A stretch of DNA of 64,000 bases from an uncultured Fidelibacterota bacterium (GCA_902576865.1 CACGWZ010000002.1:61005-125004); one strand, 5' to 3'. Shown: positions 52,594-62,092, counted from the stretch's first letter. Translations and numbers: made by a program. The notes: a model not told the origin generated them from the letters alone.

Positions 52594-53346
52594 TTCAATT
52601 GAAACAGGGCAATGATCAGACCCCATTACATCTTCGTGTATATCTGCATCAGCCACTGATTCGATAAAGCCTTCATTTACAAAAAAATAGTCAATTCTCC
52701 ATCCGATATTTCTTTGACGTGCTCCAAAGCGATAGGTCCACCATGAATATCTTTCAGGTTCATCATGAAATAATCTAAATGTGTCAACATATCCGTTTTC
52801 AACATATTCGTCCAACTGAGCTCTTTCAACTGGCATGAAACCAGAATTTTTTTCATTTGCTTTTGGATTAGCAAGATCAATAGGAAAGTGAGCTGTATTC
52901 CAATCCCCTGCAACAATTACATTATTACCAGATTGCACTTGCTCATTCAATACCACTAATAATTCATCATAAAAATCCAATTTATATTGAAGTCGATGTT
53001 CATCCTTTTGACCATTAGGAAAATAAATGTTATACAATAAGAAGTCTTCAAATTCAGTTATTAGTACTCTGCCTTCTCTATCATATTTCTCAATTCCCAA
53101 ACCATATTGCACATCGAGAGGTTCATTTTTACAAAAAGTTGCAACTCCACTATACCCTTTTCGCTCTCCCGAATGCCAATAACCGTGGTATCCATGAATA
53201 TTTTGGAGAGATTCTGGTAGTTGATCAAAATTAGCTTTTGTTTCTTGAATGCAGAGTATATCTGGAGATGTACTATCGACCCAATCAAGGAAACCTTTTT
53301 TTTCTATAGCTCTTACTCCATTTACATTCCATGAAAAAAGTCTCAT
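52576..53346 (-). CDS. xth: exodeoxyribonuclease III
   Basis: AP endonuclease/3' exonuclease of 256 residues in base-excision repair. WNVNGVRAIEKKGFLDW, CIQETKA (metal Glu), GDWNTAH and WRIDYFFV, with SDHCPV at the end, the Asp-His pair. Full length. Separate from nth but part of the same repair pathway. Confidence 0.95.
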   Translation of the reverse strand: MRLFSWNVNGVRAIEKKGFLDWVDSTSPDILCIQETKANFDQLPESLQNIHGYHGYWHSGERKGYSGVATFCKNEPLDVQYGLGIEKYDREGRVLITEFEDFLLYNIYFPNGQKDEHRLQYKLDFYDELLVVLNEQVQSGNNVIVAGDWNTAHFPIDLANPKANEKNSGFMPVERAQLDEYVENGYVDTFRLFHDEPERYSWWTYRFGARQRNIGWRIDYFFVNEGFIESVADADIHEDVMGSDHCPVSIELVDNF

Positions 53347-53394
53347 CGGTTTAATAACTCCTTTAATTTTTAAAATATATTAATAAATTTAGTT

Positions 53395-53700
53395 ATGAAT
53401 TTTAAAGAAGATTTTAAAAAAGTTATTGAAGAAAAGAAGATCGTACTTTTCATGAAGGGAACTAAAGATGCTCCGGTTTGTGGTTTTTCTAAAACTGTAG
53501 TAAGTGTTTTAGATCATTATGGAGTGGAATTTCATGACGTAAATATTCTTGGACACGAAGATATGAGACCTGCATTATCTGAATTATCCGGCTGGCCAAC
53601 TTTTCCACAATTATTTGTTAATGGGAAATTGCTTGGTGGCTGTGATATTACTGTTGAAATGCACGAAAATGGTCAGTTATTAGATGCTTTAGATGTTTAA
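53395..53700 (+). CDS. grxD: monothiol glutaredoxin (Grx4 type)
   Basis: CGFS-type glutaredoxin of 101 residues that carries [2Fe-2S] clusters with a partner or glutathione. MKGTKDAPVCGFSKTVV has the CGFS motif near residue 29, then SGWPTFPQLFVNGKLLGGCDI. Length normal for single-domain Grx4. Stands alone upstream of tRNA-Glu. Confidence 0.95.
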   Translation: MNFKEDFKKVIEEKKIVLFMKGTKDAPVCGFSKTVVSVLDHYGVEFHDVNILGHEDMRPALSELSGWPTFPQLFVNGKLLGGCDITVEMHENGQLLDALDV

Positions 53701-53751
53701 ATAAAGTCTATTGTAATAATTATATCTTAGTTCTATATTTTCATCGTTTTT

Positions 53752-53823
53752 GGCCCGTTCGTCTAGTGGTTAGGACTCATGGTTTTCATCCATGCAACAG
53801 GGGTTCGATCCCCCTACGGGCTG
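53752..53823 (+). tRNA. tRNA-Glu (anticodon TTC)
   Basis: 72-nt cloverleaf with acceptor GGCCCGT/ACGGGCT (G-U first), anticodon stem CATGG/CCATG, loop TTTTCAT, T loop TTCGATC and discriminator G. CCA not encoded. A terminator follows at 53875. Confidence 0.95.
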
Positions 53824-53874
53824 CTTCCTTTTTAAATTAAAATTATTAACAAAAATTATGTAATTAAAAAAAAT

Positions 53875-53895
53875 AAACCGACTGGTCGGTTTTTT
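53875..53895 (+). terminator. rho-independent terminator after tRNA-Glu
   Basis: AAACCGA-CTGG-TCGGTTT: a 7-bp stem with a 4-nt loop followed by a T run. 51 nt downstream of tRNA-Glu. Confidence 0.85.
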
Positions 53896-54097
53896 CTTGT
53901 TTTTTACAAATTCTTGTATTTAAATTGTTATGTCAATATGAGTTAGTTGGGGCGGGGGAAATCCTTGATTGGTTCATACACTATGTATTTATATCTCAAT
54001 TCTAAACAATACAAAATACCTATACTCTCCCGCTCTAATCCATTATGAACGTAATATTTGTTTCAATCTTACTTAAATTAAATCATAAATTTTAACA
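53896..54097. other. intergenic stretch with a G-rich patch
   Basis: About 200 nt between the tRNA-Glu terminator and tRNA-Asn. It contains a striking G-rich patch (TTGGGGCGGGGGAAA, about 53947-53961) in an otherwise AT-rich gap. No frame or hairpin is convincing. Confidence 0.5.
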
Positions 54098-54170
54098 TGG
54101 GCTATGGTCTAATTGGCAAGGCACCGAACTGTTAATTCGGATGATTCTGGTTCGAGTCCAGATAGCCCAG
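54098..54170 (+). tRNA. tRNA-Asn (anticodon GTT)
   Basis: 73-nt cloverleaf: acceptor TGGGCTA/TAGCCCA, D stem GTCT/AGGC, anticodon stem CCGAA/TTCGG with loop CTGTTAA, T arm TCTGG/CCAGA, discriminator G. CCA not encoded. Its 3' end lies 3 nt from the end of the convergent ribH gene. Confidence 0.93.
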
Positions 54171-54173
54171 CAG

Positions 54174-54575
54174 CTATTTACTTGAATTGAGGAGTTCTAG
54201 AGCAGCTAATCCTACTTCATAACCCTTATTGGATTCATTATCTCCACTTCTGTCATGAGCTAATATAGCATTTTGACATGTAAGAACACCAAACAGAACT
54301 GGAATGGTTGATCGGATAGATGCATTCATGATACCATTAGTAACAGCTTGACATATATAATCATAGTGATCTGTTTCGCCTTTAATAACACATCCTAAAG
54401 TAATAATCGCATCGTAATCTTTATTTTCAAGGCATTTATGAACTGCAGCAGGTAATTCAAAAGCACCAGGCACAGTAATGATTTTTATTTTTTTATCTCT
54501 AAGAGCTCTTTTACAACCTTCTAAAAGGCCGTCGACTATATCTTTATTAAATTCACTTTTAATAATAACAATCAT
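54174..54575 (-). CDS. ribH: lumazine synthase (6,7-dimethyl-8-ribityllumazine synthase)
   Basis: Penultimate step of riboflavin synthesis. 133 residues, about 20 shorter at the N terminus than typical. VPGAFELPAAV near residue 35, ITLGCVIKGETDHYDYI and the phosphate-binding DRSGDNESNKGYE. Its ATG overlaps the stop of ribBA by 1 nt. Last gene of the operon. Confidence 0.94.
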   Translation of the reverse strand: MIVIIKSEFNKDIVDGLLEGCKRALRDKKIKIITVPGAFELPAAVHKCLENKDYDAIITLGCVIKGETDHYDYICQAVTNGIMNASIRSTIPVLFGVLTCQNAILAHDRSGDNESNKGYEVGLAALELLNSSK

Positions 54576-55774
54576 TAGTCTAATATATGATTAAGTTTTG
54601 TTTTTTTGATTGATAAATACTTTTCATTATGTTTTGAAGGTTTAATTTGAACTGGTAACCTTTGTAATATTTTCAAATCGTGCCCTTCCAATCCAATAAG
54701 CTTTTTTGGGTTATTAGTCATGATGATTAATTCCTTTGCTCCTAGATCTTTCAAAATCTGAGCTCCCACTCCATAATCTCTTAAATCAGCTTTAAATCCT
54801 AAAGCGTTGTTAGCTTCAACAGTATCTAAATTTTTTTCTTGCTGAAGCTTATATGCCTTAATTTTGTTTTCAATTCCAATTCCTCTTCCTTCTTGTCTTA
54901 AATAAACAATTATTCCAGAACCTTTTTCAACAATTTTCTTCATTGCAAAGTCAAGTTGACTTCCACAATCACATCGCAGGGAATGAAAAATATCTCCAGT
55001 TAGACATTCAGAATGAACTCGTGTAAGTATAGGTTTTTTTGGATTGATTTTTCCATATGTTAATCCAAAGTGTACTTTATTATTATAAATATCATCATAC
55101 ATATGTAAATCAAAATCTCCAAATTTTGTTGGAAGCTTAATTTCTTCTAACTTTTTAACAATACTTTCTTTTTTTCTTCTAAATCTTATTAGTTCTTCTA
55201 TAGAAATGATTTTTAATTTATGTTTTTTTGCAAATTTCATCAGCTCTAATCCCCTTAGCATTTCACCATCGTCACCAATAATTTCACAAATAACACCACT
55301 CCTTGAAAAGCCTGCAAGCTGGGCAAGATCCATACTTGCTTCAGTATGACCAGCTCTTCTTAAAACTCCACCATTTCTACCAATGATCGGAAAAATATGT
55401 CCTGGTCTTGCTAAATCTGACGGATTCGTTTTATCGCTTACAATTGTTTTTATAGTTTTACATCTATCTGAGGCAGAAATACCAGTTGTAGTTCCTTTAA
55501 CTGCATCGACACTTACAGTAAAAGCAGTTTCATGCAAACTCGTATTTTTCTGTTCCATCGGTTCAAGATCTAATTTTTTTGCTCTCGGCTTTGAAACAGA
55601 AATACAAATTAAGCCCCGACCTTCTTTGGCCATAAAGTTGATATTAGCAGGAGTAGTAGCATCAGATGCCATTACTAAATCTCCTTCATTCTCTCTATCT
55701 TCATTATCAAGAACAACGACCATTCCACCTTTTTTAATTTCTTTAATAGCTGAGGAAATAGAATCAAATTTCAT
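54575..55774 (-). CDS. ribBA: bifunctional DHBP synthase / GTP cyclohydrolase II
   Basis: 399 residues. Residues 1-200 are RibB (DNEDRENEGDLVMAS, GRGLICISV, AGHTEASMDLA), producing the four-carbon unit. Residues 201-399 are RibA with zinc cysteines in SECLTGDIFHSLRCDCGSQ and the RQEGRGIGI loop. Supplies both substrates for the lumazine branch. Overlaps ribE by 4 nt and ribH by 1 nt. Confidence 0.95.
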   Translation of the reverse strand: MKFDSISSAIKEIKKGGMVVVLDNEDRENEGDLVMASDATTPANINFMAKEGRGLICISVSKPRAKKLDLEPMEQKNTSLHETAFTVSVDAVKGTTTGISASDRCKTIKTIVSDKTNPSDLARPGHIFPIIGRNGGVLRRAGHTEASMDLAQLAGFSRSGVICEIIGDDGEMLRGLELMKFAKKHKLKIISIEELIRFRRKKESIVKKLEEIKLPTKFGDFDLHMYDDIYNNKVHFGLTYGKINPKKPILTRVHSECLTGDIFHSLRCDCGSQLDFAMKKIVEKGSGIIVYLRQEGRGIGIENKIKAYKLQQEKNLDTVEANNALGFKADLRDYGVGAQILKDLGAKELIIMTNNPKKLIGLEGHDLKILQRLPVQIKPSKHNEKYLSIKKTKLNHILD

Positions 55775-56361
55775 TTTTGCTGTCCCAAAAAGTTTTCGAT
55801 ATATTTTCCTAAAATATCAACTTCAACATTGACATTATCTCCAATAGTTAAGTTTCCAAAAGTAGTTAACTCAATCGTGTGAGGAATCAGTGCTACATCA
55901 AACGAATTTTTTCTTTTACTAGCTACCGTTAGACTAACCCCATTGAGCGCGATAGAACCTTTTTCTACTATATATCTTTCAATATGATCATTCATTTCAA
56001 AGGTCCATGTAGAAGACTTATCAAAGTATTGTATTTTAGAAATTTTTGTAACACAATCAATATGTCCTTGAACAAAATGACCTCCCATTCTTGTTGAAGG
56101 TAATAATGCTCTCTCTAAATTTAATTCGTCTTTTTCTTTCCAAAATTCAGCAGTAGTTCTATTCAACGTTTCATTGACCAATTGAACTTCAAACGAATTT
56201 TTATCGGTGCTTACTACTGTTAAACATACTCCATTACATGAAACACTATCATTAATGGACACTTCAAACGAATCATTATGATTTAATCGTAAAATCATTC
56301 CATCTTCATTTTTCTTAAATGAATCAACTAACCCTTTTGTCTCTACTAGTCCTGTAAACAT
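55771..56361 (-). CDS. ribE: riboflavin synthase alpha chain
   Basis: Dismutates two lumazines to riboflavin. 196 residues with the two similar lumazine-binding halves: MFTGLVETKG at the start, SCNGVCLTVVS, then GHFVQGHIDCV and ALNGVSLTVAS in the second half. Overlaps ribD by 16 nt and ribBA by 4 nt. Confidence 0.95.
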   Translation of the reverse strand: MFTGLVETKGLVDSFKKNEDGMILRLNHNDSFEVSINDSVSCNGVCLTVVSTDKNSFEVQLVNETLNRTTAEFWKEKDELNLERALLPSTRMGGHFVQGHIDCVTKISKIQYFDKSSTWTFEMNDHIERYIVEKGSIALNGVSLTVASKRKNSFDVALIPHTIELTTFGNLTIGDNVNVEVDILGKYIENFLGQQK

Positions 56362-57356
56362 TTTTTTTTATAAGTTTTTCTAATATCCTTGCTGAACGAA
56401 ATTTCGGATACTAACTCTAAAGATGAACGAATTTTTTTAAAATCTCCACCGAAAAAAGGAATACCCTGGTTAAATTTTTTTGGAGAAACATACTCATGAA
56501 TTTCGTCATAATATCCACTATTAATAAATGACGTGATAGTTTTTTCTCCCCCTTCAACAAGTAAAGATTGTACATTTTCCTTGAATAAATTGTCAAGAAC
56601 AATTTTGATATTATTTTCTGGAAGTTTTTGATTGAATTTTTGGAAAATTAAAGGATTCTTCTTTGAAACATTCAGAGTTGGTAATAATGGCTTTGAAGAA
56701 AGAATTACAATACGCGGATCTCTCCCTAATCCATGTGAATCCAATGATGGATTATCCCTTTCTATAGTATTCCGACCAACCAAAATTGCATCACATCCAG
56801 ATCTTGTAAGATGAACATCCCTTCTAGCATCTTTTTCAGTAATCCATTTAGAACTACCATCTAGACGAGCTATAAATCCATCTTGAGTTCTTGCATATTT
56901 TAAGATTACATACGGTCTTTCCTTTTGAAAAAAAGTAAAAAATCTTTGATTAATTTTTTTAGCTTCTTTTTCTCGATCCCCCAACAAAACTTCAATACCA
57001 GCTTTTTTTAATTCTTCGATTCCACCCATAGCCTTTTTATTTGGATCAGCTACAGCAATTACTACTTTTTTAAACATTTTCGATTTGATAATGGCATTAA
57101 CACATGGAGGATTTTTTCCAAAATGAGCACATGGTTCTAGGGTCACATATAAATCAGCATTTTTAACAGGAGCTTCGAGAGATTTTATTGCATTGACCTC
57201 TGCATGATTCGTTGCAAATTTTTTGTGGTATCCTCTTCCAATAATCTTTTCATTTTTAACAATCACACAGCCAACTAAAGGATTTGGATATACTTTATTT
57301 GGATCAGCTTTTAAAGCTTCTTCTATAGCTTGCTGCATAAAAAAAGAGTTTTGCAT
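56346..57356 (-). CDS. ribD: riboflavin deaminase/reductase
   Basis: Bifunctional, 336 residues. Deaminase domain (about 1-145) with zinc motif HAEVNAI and EPCAHFGKNPPC; reductase domain (about 150-336) beginning PYVILKYARTQDGFIA and containing LLVEGGEKTITSFI. Follows the Rieske oxygenase gene by 11 nt. Confidence 0.95.
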   Translation of the reverse strand: MQNSFFMQQAIEEALKADPNKVYPNPLVGCVIVKNEKIIGRGYHKKFATNHAEVNAIKSLEAPVKNADLYVTLEPCAHFGKNPPCVNAIIKSKMFKKVVIAVADPNKKAMGGIEELKKAGIEVLLGDREKEAKKINQRFFTFFQKERPYVILKYARTQDGFIARLDGSSKWITEKDARRDVHLTRSGCDAILVGRNTIERDNPSLDSHGLGRDPRIVILSSKPLLPTLNVSKKNPLIFQKFNQKLPENNIKIVLDNLFKENVQSLLVEGGEKTITSFINSGYYDEIHEYVSPKKFNQGIPFFGGDFKKIRSSLELVSEISFSKDIRKTYKKKCLQD

Positions 57357-57367
57357 TGATTCAATAA

Positions 57368-58453
57368 TTAATTAATAAACTGAGCTATTAAGCGATGAAA
57401 GTGATGTACGCCTTGCTCTCTGGTTGGTGAATATCTTCCTGATTTATAAAATGATGATTTAATACCTTTATTAACATTCTCAACGATAAATTCATCTTCT
57501 CTTTCTACTTTATCTATATCATTAGCAGCACCTTTATCGAGCTTTGAATCATCAAAAACGTACGTTAAAAAAGAAACTTTAGTTTTATTAACAGATAAAG
57601 GTTTAACAATATTGATTGAAAGCCCCCATGGATAAAAATTGAACATCATATTTGGGAAAACCCAATAATAGTATGCTGCAATATTTTTTCCATAATCAAT
57701 ATGGTCAGTTGGAAAATTAAATACTTCATTTGATTCATCTGAAAAACCTATTTGAAGATTACAATGATCGTAAAGAATTGTTTTATAATTGCTGTAGTCT
57801 AAAACCTTATTTAATCCTTCATGAACAAATGGAATATGAAATCCTTCTAAATAATTATCACAATACAAAGCCCAATGACAACTGACTAAATAATCTTTGG
57901 ATAAATTGGCGTCAAATAAAAATTGATCTAAAGGTAAAAATCCAATTCTTTCATTCATAACATCTAACACACTTTTAAATTCAAATGCAGGATTCAAACC
58001 AGCAAATAAAAAAGGTCCCCATTCTTCAATTGGAAAGCTATTCAGGTTATCATTTTCTGATGGAAAATTTTTAGTTTGGTCAAATTCAGGCATTGATTTA
58101 AAACTCCCGTCTAAATCAAATGCTCTTCCATGGTAACAACAAGTTAATTTTTTAGATTTTCCAGGTCCAAGTGCAACAATATTTCCTCTATGAGTACAAA
58201 CATTTGTAAGACAATGCACTTTACTTTTATCATCTCTGGTTATCACAATAGGCTCTGTCAAGAAACCATCAAGTATAATCTGTGGCATAAATGAGTTATT
58301 AAGCTTTATTTGTTCGTTATCTCCTATAAACTGCCATGAATTAAGAAAAATATTCTGTTTAACTTTTTCAAAAACATTTGGATCCTTATAAAAAGATGAT
58401 GGCAATGTCTCAGCAACACAAATATCGGAATGAATCTTAAATGATTGAGCCAT
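57368..58453 (-). CDS. Rieske ring-hydroxylating/monooxygenase alpha subunit
   Basis: 361 residues. Rieske cluster in CTHRG...CCYHG (about 87-110), mononuclear iron site in DNYLEGFHIPFVHEG (about 199-213), with a further Asp late in the sequence. Resembles carnitine/choline monooxygenase-like alpha subunits (CntA group) more than naphthalene dioxygenases, but substrate is not settled. No reductase is adjacent. It is the first gene of the transcript that continues into ribD-E-BA-H, which supplies flavin for such a reductase. Confidence 0.85.
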   Translation of the reverse strand: MAQSFKIHSDICVAETLPSSFYKDPNVFEKVKQNIFLNSWQFIGDNEQIKLNNSFMPQIILDGFLTEPIVITRDDKSKVHCLTNVCTHRGNIVALGPGKSKKLTCCYHGRAFDLDGSFKSMPEFDQTKNFPSENDNLNSFPIEEWGPFLFAGLNPAFEFKSVLDVMNERIGFLPLDQFLFDANLSKDYLVSCHWALYCDNYLEGFHIPFVHEGLNKVLDYSNYKTILYDHCNLQIGFSDESNEVFNFPTDHIDYGKNIAAYYYWVFPNMMFNFYPWGLSINIVKPLSVNKTKVSFLTYVFDDSKLDKGAANDIDKVEREDEFIVENVNKGIKSSFYKSGRYSPTREQGVHHFHRLIAQFIN

Positions 58454-58470
58454 ATAAAGATAAATTTACG

Positions 58471-59271
58471 TTAAAATAAAAAACCAAATCTCAAGCCTAA
58501 GTGAGTAGTACCATATTTATTGGCTATGCTTGGCTCAATAAAAGGTTGACCTGCAGATGTATTATTTAAAATAAATGGGAGAGCAATTTCAAAGTATGTA
58601 CTTTGAACCTTGAATGAATCAGTCTCAATAACACCTGTGGAACCATCTACTACAGCATCAGGTGAATTGTAGATATTCTTCTCACTACTGACACTTAGTT
58701 TTAATCTCGGAATCATATAAAAACTAGCATTTGTCTCAATTTCTTTATAGGCACCAAATTCGAAAGCATAAAACTTTCCATAAAAATCTTGATTCAAGAA
58801 GTCTAAAGCATCATTAGTATAATTTTTTGTTCCATATCTGGCGCCAATGGATAGGTTTAATGGAAGATTTGAACTAGAAAGTGCTTGGCTTTCATTAAGA
58901 TAATAAGTTAAACCAAAAGAGAATGTTTTATCTCCAACATCAGGGTTTTCTGATCTAAAATTTTCTACAAAATTAAAGTTTTCATCCTCCGAAGCAGAAG
59001 CTCCTTCTTCTGTTGTAAAAGCGTAGATATCTTTTTTATCATTTAATGAGTAACCATAACCTAAATCAATTCCAAAAATACCATTATATATATATCCTAA
59101 ACCAATAGTATTGCTATAACTATCTCTTAAAAACTTACCTTCTCCGAAAAAATCAACATTTTGATCATGTTTAAAAGAAACTGTAAAACCAGAAAACCCT
59201 TCCGGAACTATATGAGTTTGGGCATTTAAGAAAGAAAGTGATGCAATTATAATTATTAATAGTTTTTTCAT
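58471..59271 (-). CDS. outer-membrane beta-barrel protein
   Basis: 266 residues: a signal peptide (MKKLLIIIIASLSFLNAQ) followed by alternating hydrophobic/polar strands and a C-terminal GLRFGFLF ending in Phe, the BAM recognition signature. Eight to ten strands are likely. No family identified. The ATG at 59271 is preferred because the frame upstream has no signal. Confidence 0.7.
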   Translation of the reverse strand: MKKLLIIIIASLSFLNAQTHIVPEGFSGFTVSFKHDQNVDFFGEGKFLRDSYSNTIGLGYIYNGIFGIDLGYGYSLNDKKDIYAFTTEEGASASEDENFNFVENFRSENPDVGDKTFSFGLTYYLNESQALSSSNLPLNLSIGARYGTKNYTNDALDFLNQDFYGKFYAFEFGAYKEIETNASFYMIPRLKLSVSSEKNIYNSPDAVVDGSTGVIETDSFKVQSTYFEIALPFILNNTSAGQPFIEPSIANKYGTTHLGLRFGFLF

Positions 59272-59308
59272 TTTTAAAAATTTACTGAATGAATAAGTTT
59301 TTAAGAAT

Positions 59309-60142
59309 TTATTTTTTATTTTTTTCAATTAAGTCTACAAGTTTGCCAAATATTAACTCCGTTTTTCTTGGAGCTCCAATAATAATATCACGAATTATTC
59401 CTTCACTATCTATAATAAAATGTCCTGGAGCTACTGGAGTAAAATCATACATAAGAGATCTTGATATTGAGCCATGCTCATATTTGAACTCGGTTTTTTC
59501 AAGAAAAGATTTAATATCCTGACTGGAATCAAAACTTAAAGCTAAAAAATTGACATTTTCATTTTGATATTGATTAACTAAATCATTTAAATATGGCATT
59601 TCGGCAATACATGGACCACAATTTATGTACCAAAAGTTTATAACCAATAATTTGCCTTTATAATCTGAAAAGGATTTTACACTTCCATCAATCATTTGTA
59701 AAAAATTACCACTAGGAAGCGGTTTATCCTTCCACTGGTCATTAATTCTTTTATCTAGAACTGCTCCTTGACCTCCTGATCTTCTTAGCTTATTCTCTTC
59801 AATGAGATTTTCTATAGCATTATCAGAAACAAAACCTCTTAAATCTTCATAGTCTTGAAATAAAATATACTCAGTATTATTATTCTCTTGATCATATCTT
59901 CTTAATGCTTGGATATTGTCCATATATTGAACAAGACTATCTTTTTGAGCATCAGTAAGCATATTCCCCTGAGCATCTTTAAACACTATGCCATTTGTTA
60001 TTTTCTGAGGTTGCTGAGTATCCTCTTTTACAGATTCTTGTGATGTATTGCTTTTAAATTGAGCTGGTTTAACGTCTTTATCTGATACTTCACTCTGGCA
60101 AGCTATTAAAAATAATATTAATGTGGTTTGTAAAATTCTCAT
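59309..60142 (-). CDS. TlpA-like thioredoxin-fold lipoprotein
   Basis: 277 residues: lipobox LILFLIAC near 15, linker, a helical region (residues 55-125) and a TlpA/AhpC-TSA domain with NFWYINCGPCIAEMPYL near residue 170 (CGPC). Likely periplasmic thiol-disulfide reductase; similar proteins are widespread in Bacteroidota-like bacteria. Its ATG shares an ATGA overlap with the upstream small gene. Confidence 0.88.
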   Translation of the reverse strand: MRILQTTLILFLIACQSEVSDKDVKPAQFKSNTSQESVKEDTQQPQKITNGIVFKDAQGNMLTDAQKDSLVQYMDNIQALRRYDQENNNTEYILFQDYEDLRGFVSDNAIENLIEENKLRRSGGQGAVLDKRINDQWKDKPLPSGNFLQMIDGSVKSFSDYKGKLLVINFWYINCGPCIAEMPYLNDLVNQYQNENVNFLALSFDSSQDIKSFLEKTEFKYEHGSISRSLMYDFTPVAPGHFIIDSEGIIRDIIIGAPRKTELIFGKLVDLIEKNKK

Positions 60143-60285
60143 TTCTGTCGATTTAAATATAGTTTTAATATAAACAAAGCTGAAACAACAATGCATATAA
60201 CACAAAACCATAAAAATATTACTTCAAAATTCTCTTTTAACCAGAGAGCTGTTCCAGATAGTTCTTCTTTTTTAATTAAATACAT
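60139..60285 (-). CDS. 48-residue single-helix membrane protein
   Basis: MYLIKKEELSGTALWLK then a helix of about 22 residues (VIFLWFCVICIVVSALFIL) and a basic end. Overlaps the TlpA-like start by 4 nt (ATGA), and is divergent from the glutathione peroxidase gene with about 31 nt between. Coupled translation is the main support. Confidence 0.5.
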   Translation of the reverse strand: MYLIKKEELSGTALWLKENFEVIFLWFCVICIVVSALFILKLYLNRQK

Positions 60286-60316
60286 AGTACTTTCGCAGGC
60301 AAATTTAAGCAAAAAT

Positions 60317-60910
60317 ATGATAAAAACATTATTTACAAGCAACATAGTATTTTTAGCAATACTAGCAATAGGGATTATTTTCCTATTAGTTGGTTTAACT
60401 GCAAAAAAAACAAACGATCCTGTTGAAAAAACTAAATCAATTGCTAACTTTTATGATTTGAAAGCTACATCAATTGAAGGCGAACAAATTAACTTTAGTC
60501 AGTTCAAAGGTAAAAAAGTTTTGATTGTTAATACAGCATCAAGTTGTGGTTATACTTACCAATATGAAGGTCTTCAAAAACTCCATGATATTTATGGTGA
60601 TGATGTTGCAATTCTTGGATTTCCGGCAAATGACTTCTTATATCAGGAAAGAGGCTCTGATGCAGACATTGCTGATTTTTGTGAAAAAAATTACGGTGTT
60701 ACATTCCAATTATTCTCGAAAATTACCACAAGAGGTAAAAATCAAAGTTCGGTATATAAATGGCTTACTGATAAAAATTTGAATGGGTGGAATGAAAAAA
60801 AACCAACGTGGAATTTTTGTAAATATCTAGTTAATGAAGAAGGTGACTTGGTAGCATTTTTTGATAAATCTGTGAAACCTCTTTCAAAAGAAATAACTGG
60901 ATTATTATAA
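60317..60910 (+). CDS. membrane-anchored glutathione-peroxidase family protein
   Basis: 197 residues: one N-terminal helix (about 8-30) and a GPx domain with a cysteine (not selenocysteine) active site, NTASSCGYTYQYEGLQ near 82, GFPANDFLYQE and WNFCKYLV (Trp and Asn of the catalytic tetrad). The Gln of the classical FPCNQF motif region is changed to FPANDF. Likely thioredoxin-dependent peroxidase in the periplasm. The start at 60317 gives the anchor; the longer frame to 60191 overlaps the divergent small gene. Confidence 0.88.
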   Translation: MIKTLFTSNIVFLAILAIGIIFLLVGLTAKKTNDPVEKTKSIANFYDLKATSIEGEQINFSQFKGKKVLIVNTASSCGYTYQYEGLQKLHDIYGDDVAILGFPANDFLYQERGSDADIADFCEKNYGVTFQLFSKITTRGKNQSSVYKWLTDKNLNGWNEKKPTWNFCKYLVNEEGDLVAFFDKSVKPLSKEITGLL

Positions 60911-60941
60911 GGTCAATACTTTATAGTTACCTATCTAATTT

Positions 60942-61736
60942 TTAAGCATACATCATAATTAAGCTTACAGCCATTATGATCATTCCAATTGTAACACCAA
61001 TGATTGTATCACTTGGTTCACCATATTCTTTAGCAACAGGTAATAATTCGTTCAAGGCAACATATACCATTATTCCTGCACAAAATGCAAAAGATATACC
61101 AAATAAAGCTTCATTAAACACAGTTCTAAAAATTAGAAATCCAATTAATGCTCCCATGGGCTCTGCAAGACCAGAAAGAAATGAGACATAAAAAGCTTTT
61201 CGCTTACTTTTTGTAGCATAATATATTGGAACAGAGACTGCAATTCCTTCAGGAATATTATGTACAGCTATTGCAGAAGCAAGTGTAAATCCGATAGCTG
61301 GATCATAAACAGTAGCAGTAAAAGTAGCAAATCCTTCAGGAAAATTATGAATAGCCAAAGCAATGGCTGAAAAAACACCTGCTTTAATTAAAACTGATTC
61401 ATTTTTATCTTCTGATCTAGAAATAAAATCTGCAATTGAATGATGATCAAATAATTGGTCAATAAGAAGCATTAATAGTAACCCAACAACAAATCCTGTT
61501 ACAGTTATTAACTTACCAAAGTTCATTCCATATATTGTAGTTAAAGATTCAAAGGATAATTGCATTAACTCCACAAAAGATACATAAAGCATTATTCCAG
61601 CAGATAAGCCTAATGCAATTGCCAAGAAACGTTTATTAAATGATCTTGTAAAAAGCGCTAAAGCGCTGCCAATCCCTGTACTTAATCCAGCAAAAGTCGC
61701 TAAAGCAAACCCTAGATATATATTATTTAATTCCAT
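60942..61736 (-). CDS. ZIP-family metal transporter (ZupT-like)
   Basis: 264 residues, eight helices. The binuclear metal site HNFPEGFATF and HNIPEGIAVSVP is clear in helices 4 and 5. ZupT imports zinc and other divalent metals. The ATG at 61736 gives the typical N terminus; it is divergent from the next gene with 10 nt between the starts. Confidence 0.92.
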   Translation of the reverse strand: MELNNIYLGFALATFAGLSTGIGSALALFTRSFNKRFLAIALGLSAGIMLYVSFVELMQLSFESLTTIYGMNFGKLITVTGFVVGLLLMLLIDQLFDHHSIADFISRSEDKNESVLIKAGVFSAIALAIHNFPEGFATFTATVYDPAIGFTLASAIAVHNIPEGIAVSVPIYYATKSKRKAFYVSFLSGLAEPMGALIGFLIFRTVFNEALFGISFAFCAGIMVYVALNELLPVAKEYGEPSDTIIGVTIGMIIMAVSLIMMYA

Positions 61737-61746
61737 AATTTTGGTA

Positions 61747-62091
61747 ATGTTCAATATAGCAAAAATATTAATATCTGCACTAATCATATTTGCCGCATCC
61801 GAGATTGGAAAAAAAGATTCTCTTTTAGGAGCTATAATTGTATCTCTTCCAATGATTTCTTTGATAACAATTTCATGGATTTATTTTGAAACTAGAGATG
61901 TAGATAAAATAATTGATTTTTCGTATGGTGTGTTTGCAATGATTATGCCTTCATTGTCATTTTTTATCACATTGCCTTATTTTTTAAAAAAAATCAATTT
62001 TATTCCAAGTATGTTTCTTTCAATTTCAATCATGATAGTATTATATTTTGCATTGAGCATGTTGTATAAAAAAATTGGAGTGGATATTTAA
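61747..62091 (+). CDS. DUF3147-type membrane protein
   Basis: 114-residue protein with four helices and the KKDSLLGAIIVSLPMISLI stretch of the DUF3147 family. Function unknown. Ends 1 nt before the lipocalin ATG. Confidence 0.75.
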   Translation: MFNIAKILISALIIFAASEIGKKDSLLGAIIVSLPMISLITISWIYFETRDVDKIIDFSYGVFAMIMPSLSFFITLPYFLKKINFIPSMFLSISIMIVLYFALSMLYKKIGVDI

Positions 62092-62092
62092 A

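Noticed and set aside
53940..53965. G-rich patch as a possible quadruplex or origin element
   Set aside because: Only two G runs of four or more occur, too few for a stable quadruplex, and no other origin marks such as DnaA-box clusters were noticed.
55383..55832. 149-residue plus-strand frame inside the riboflavin genes
   Set aside because: Opposite-strand shadow of ribBA and ribE, whose full-length frames have all motifs.
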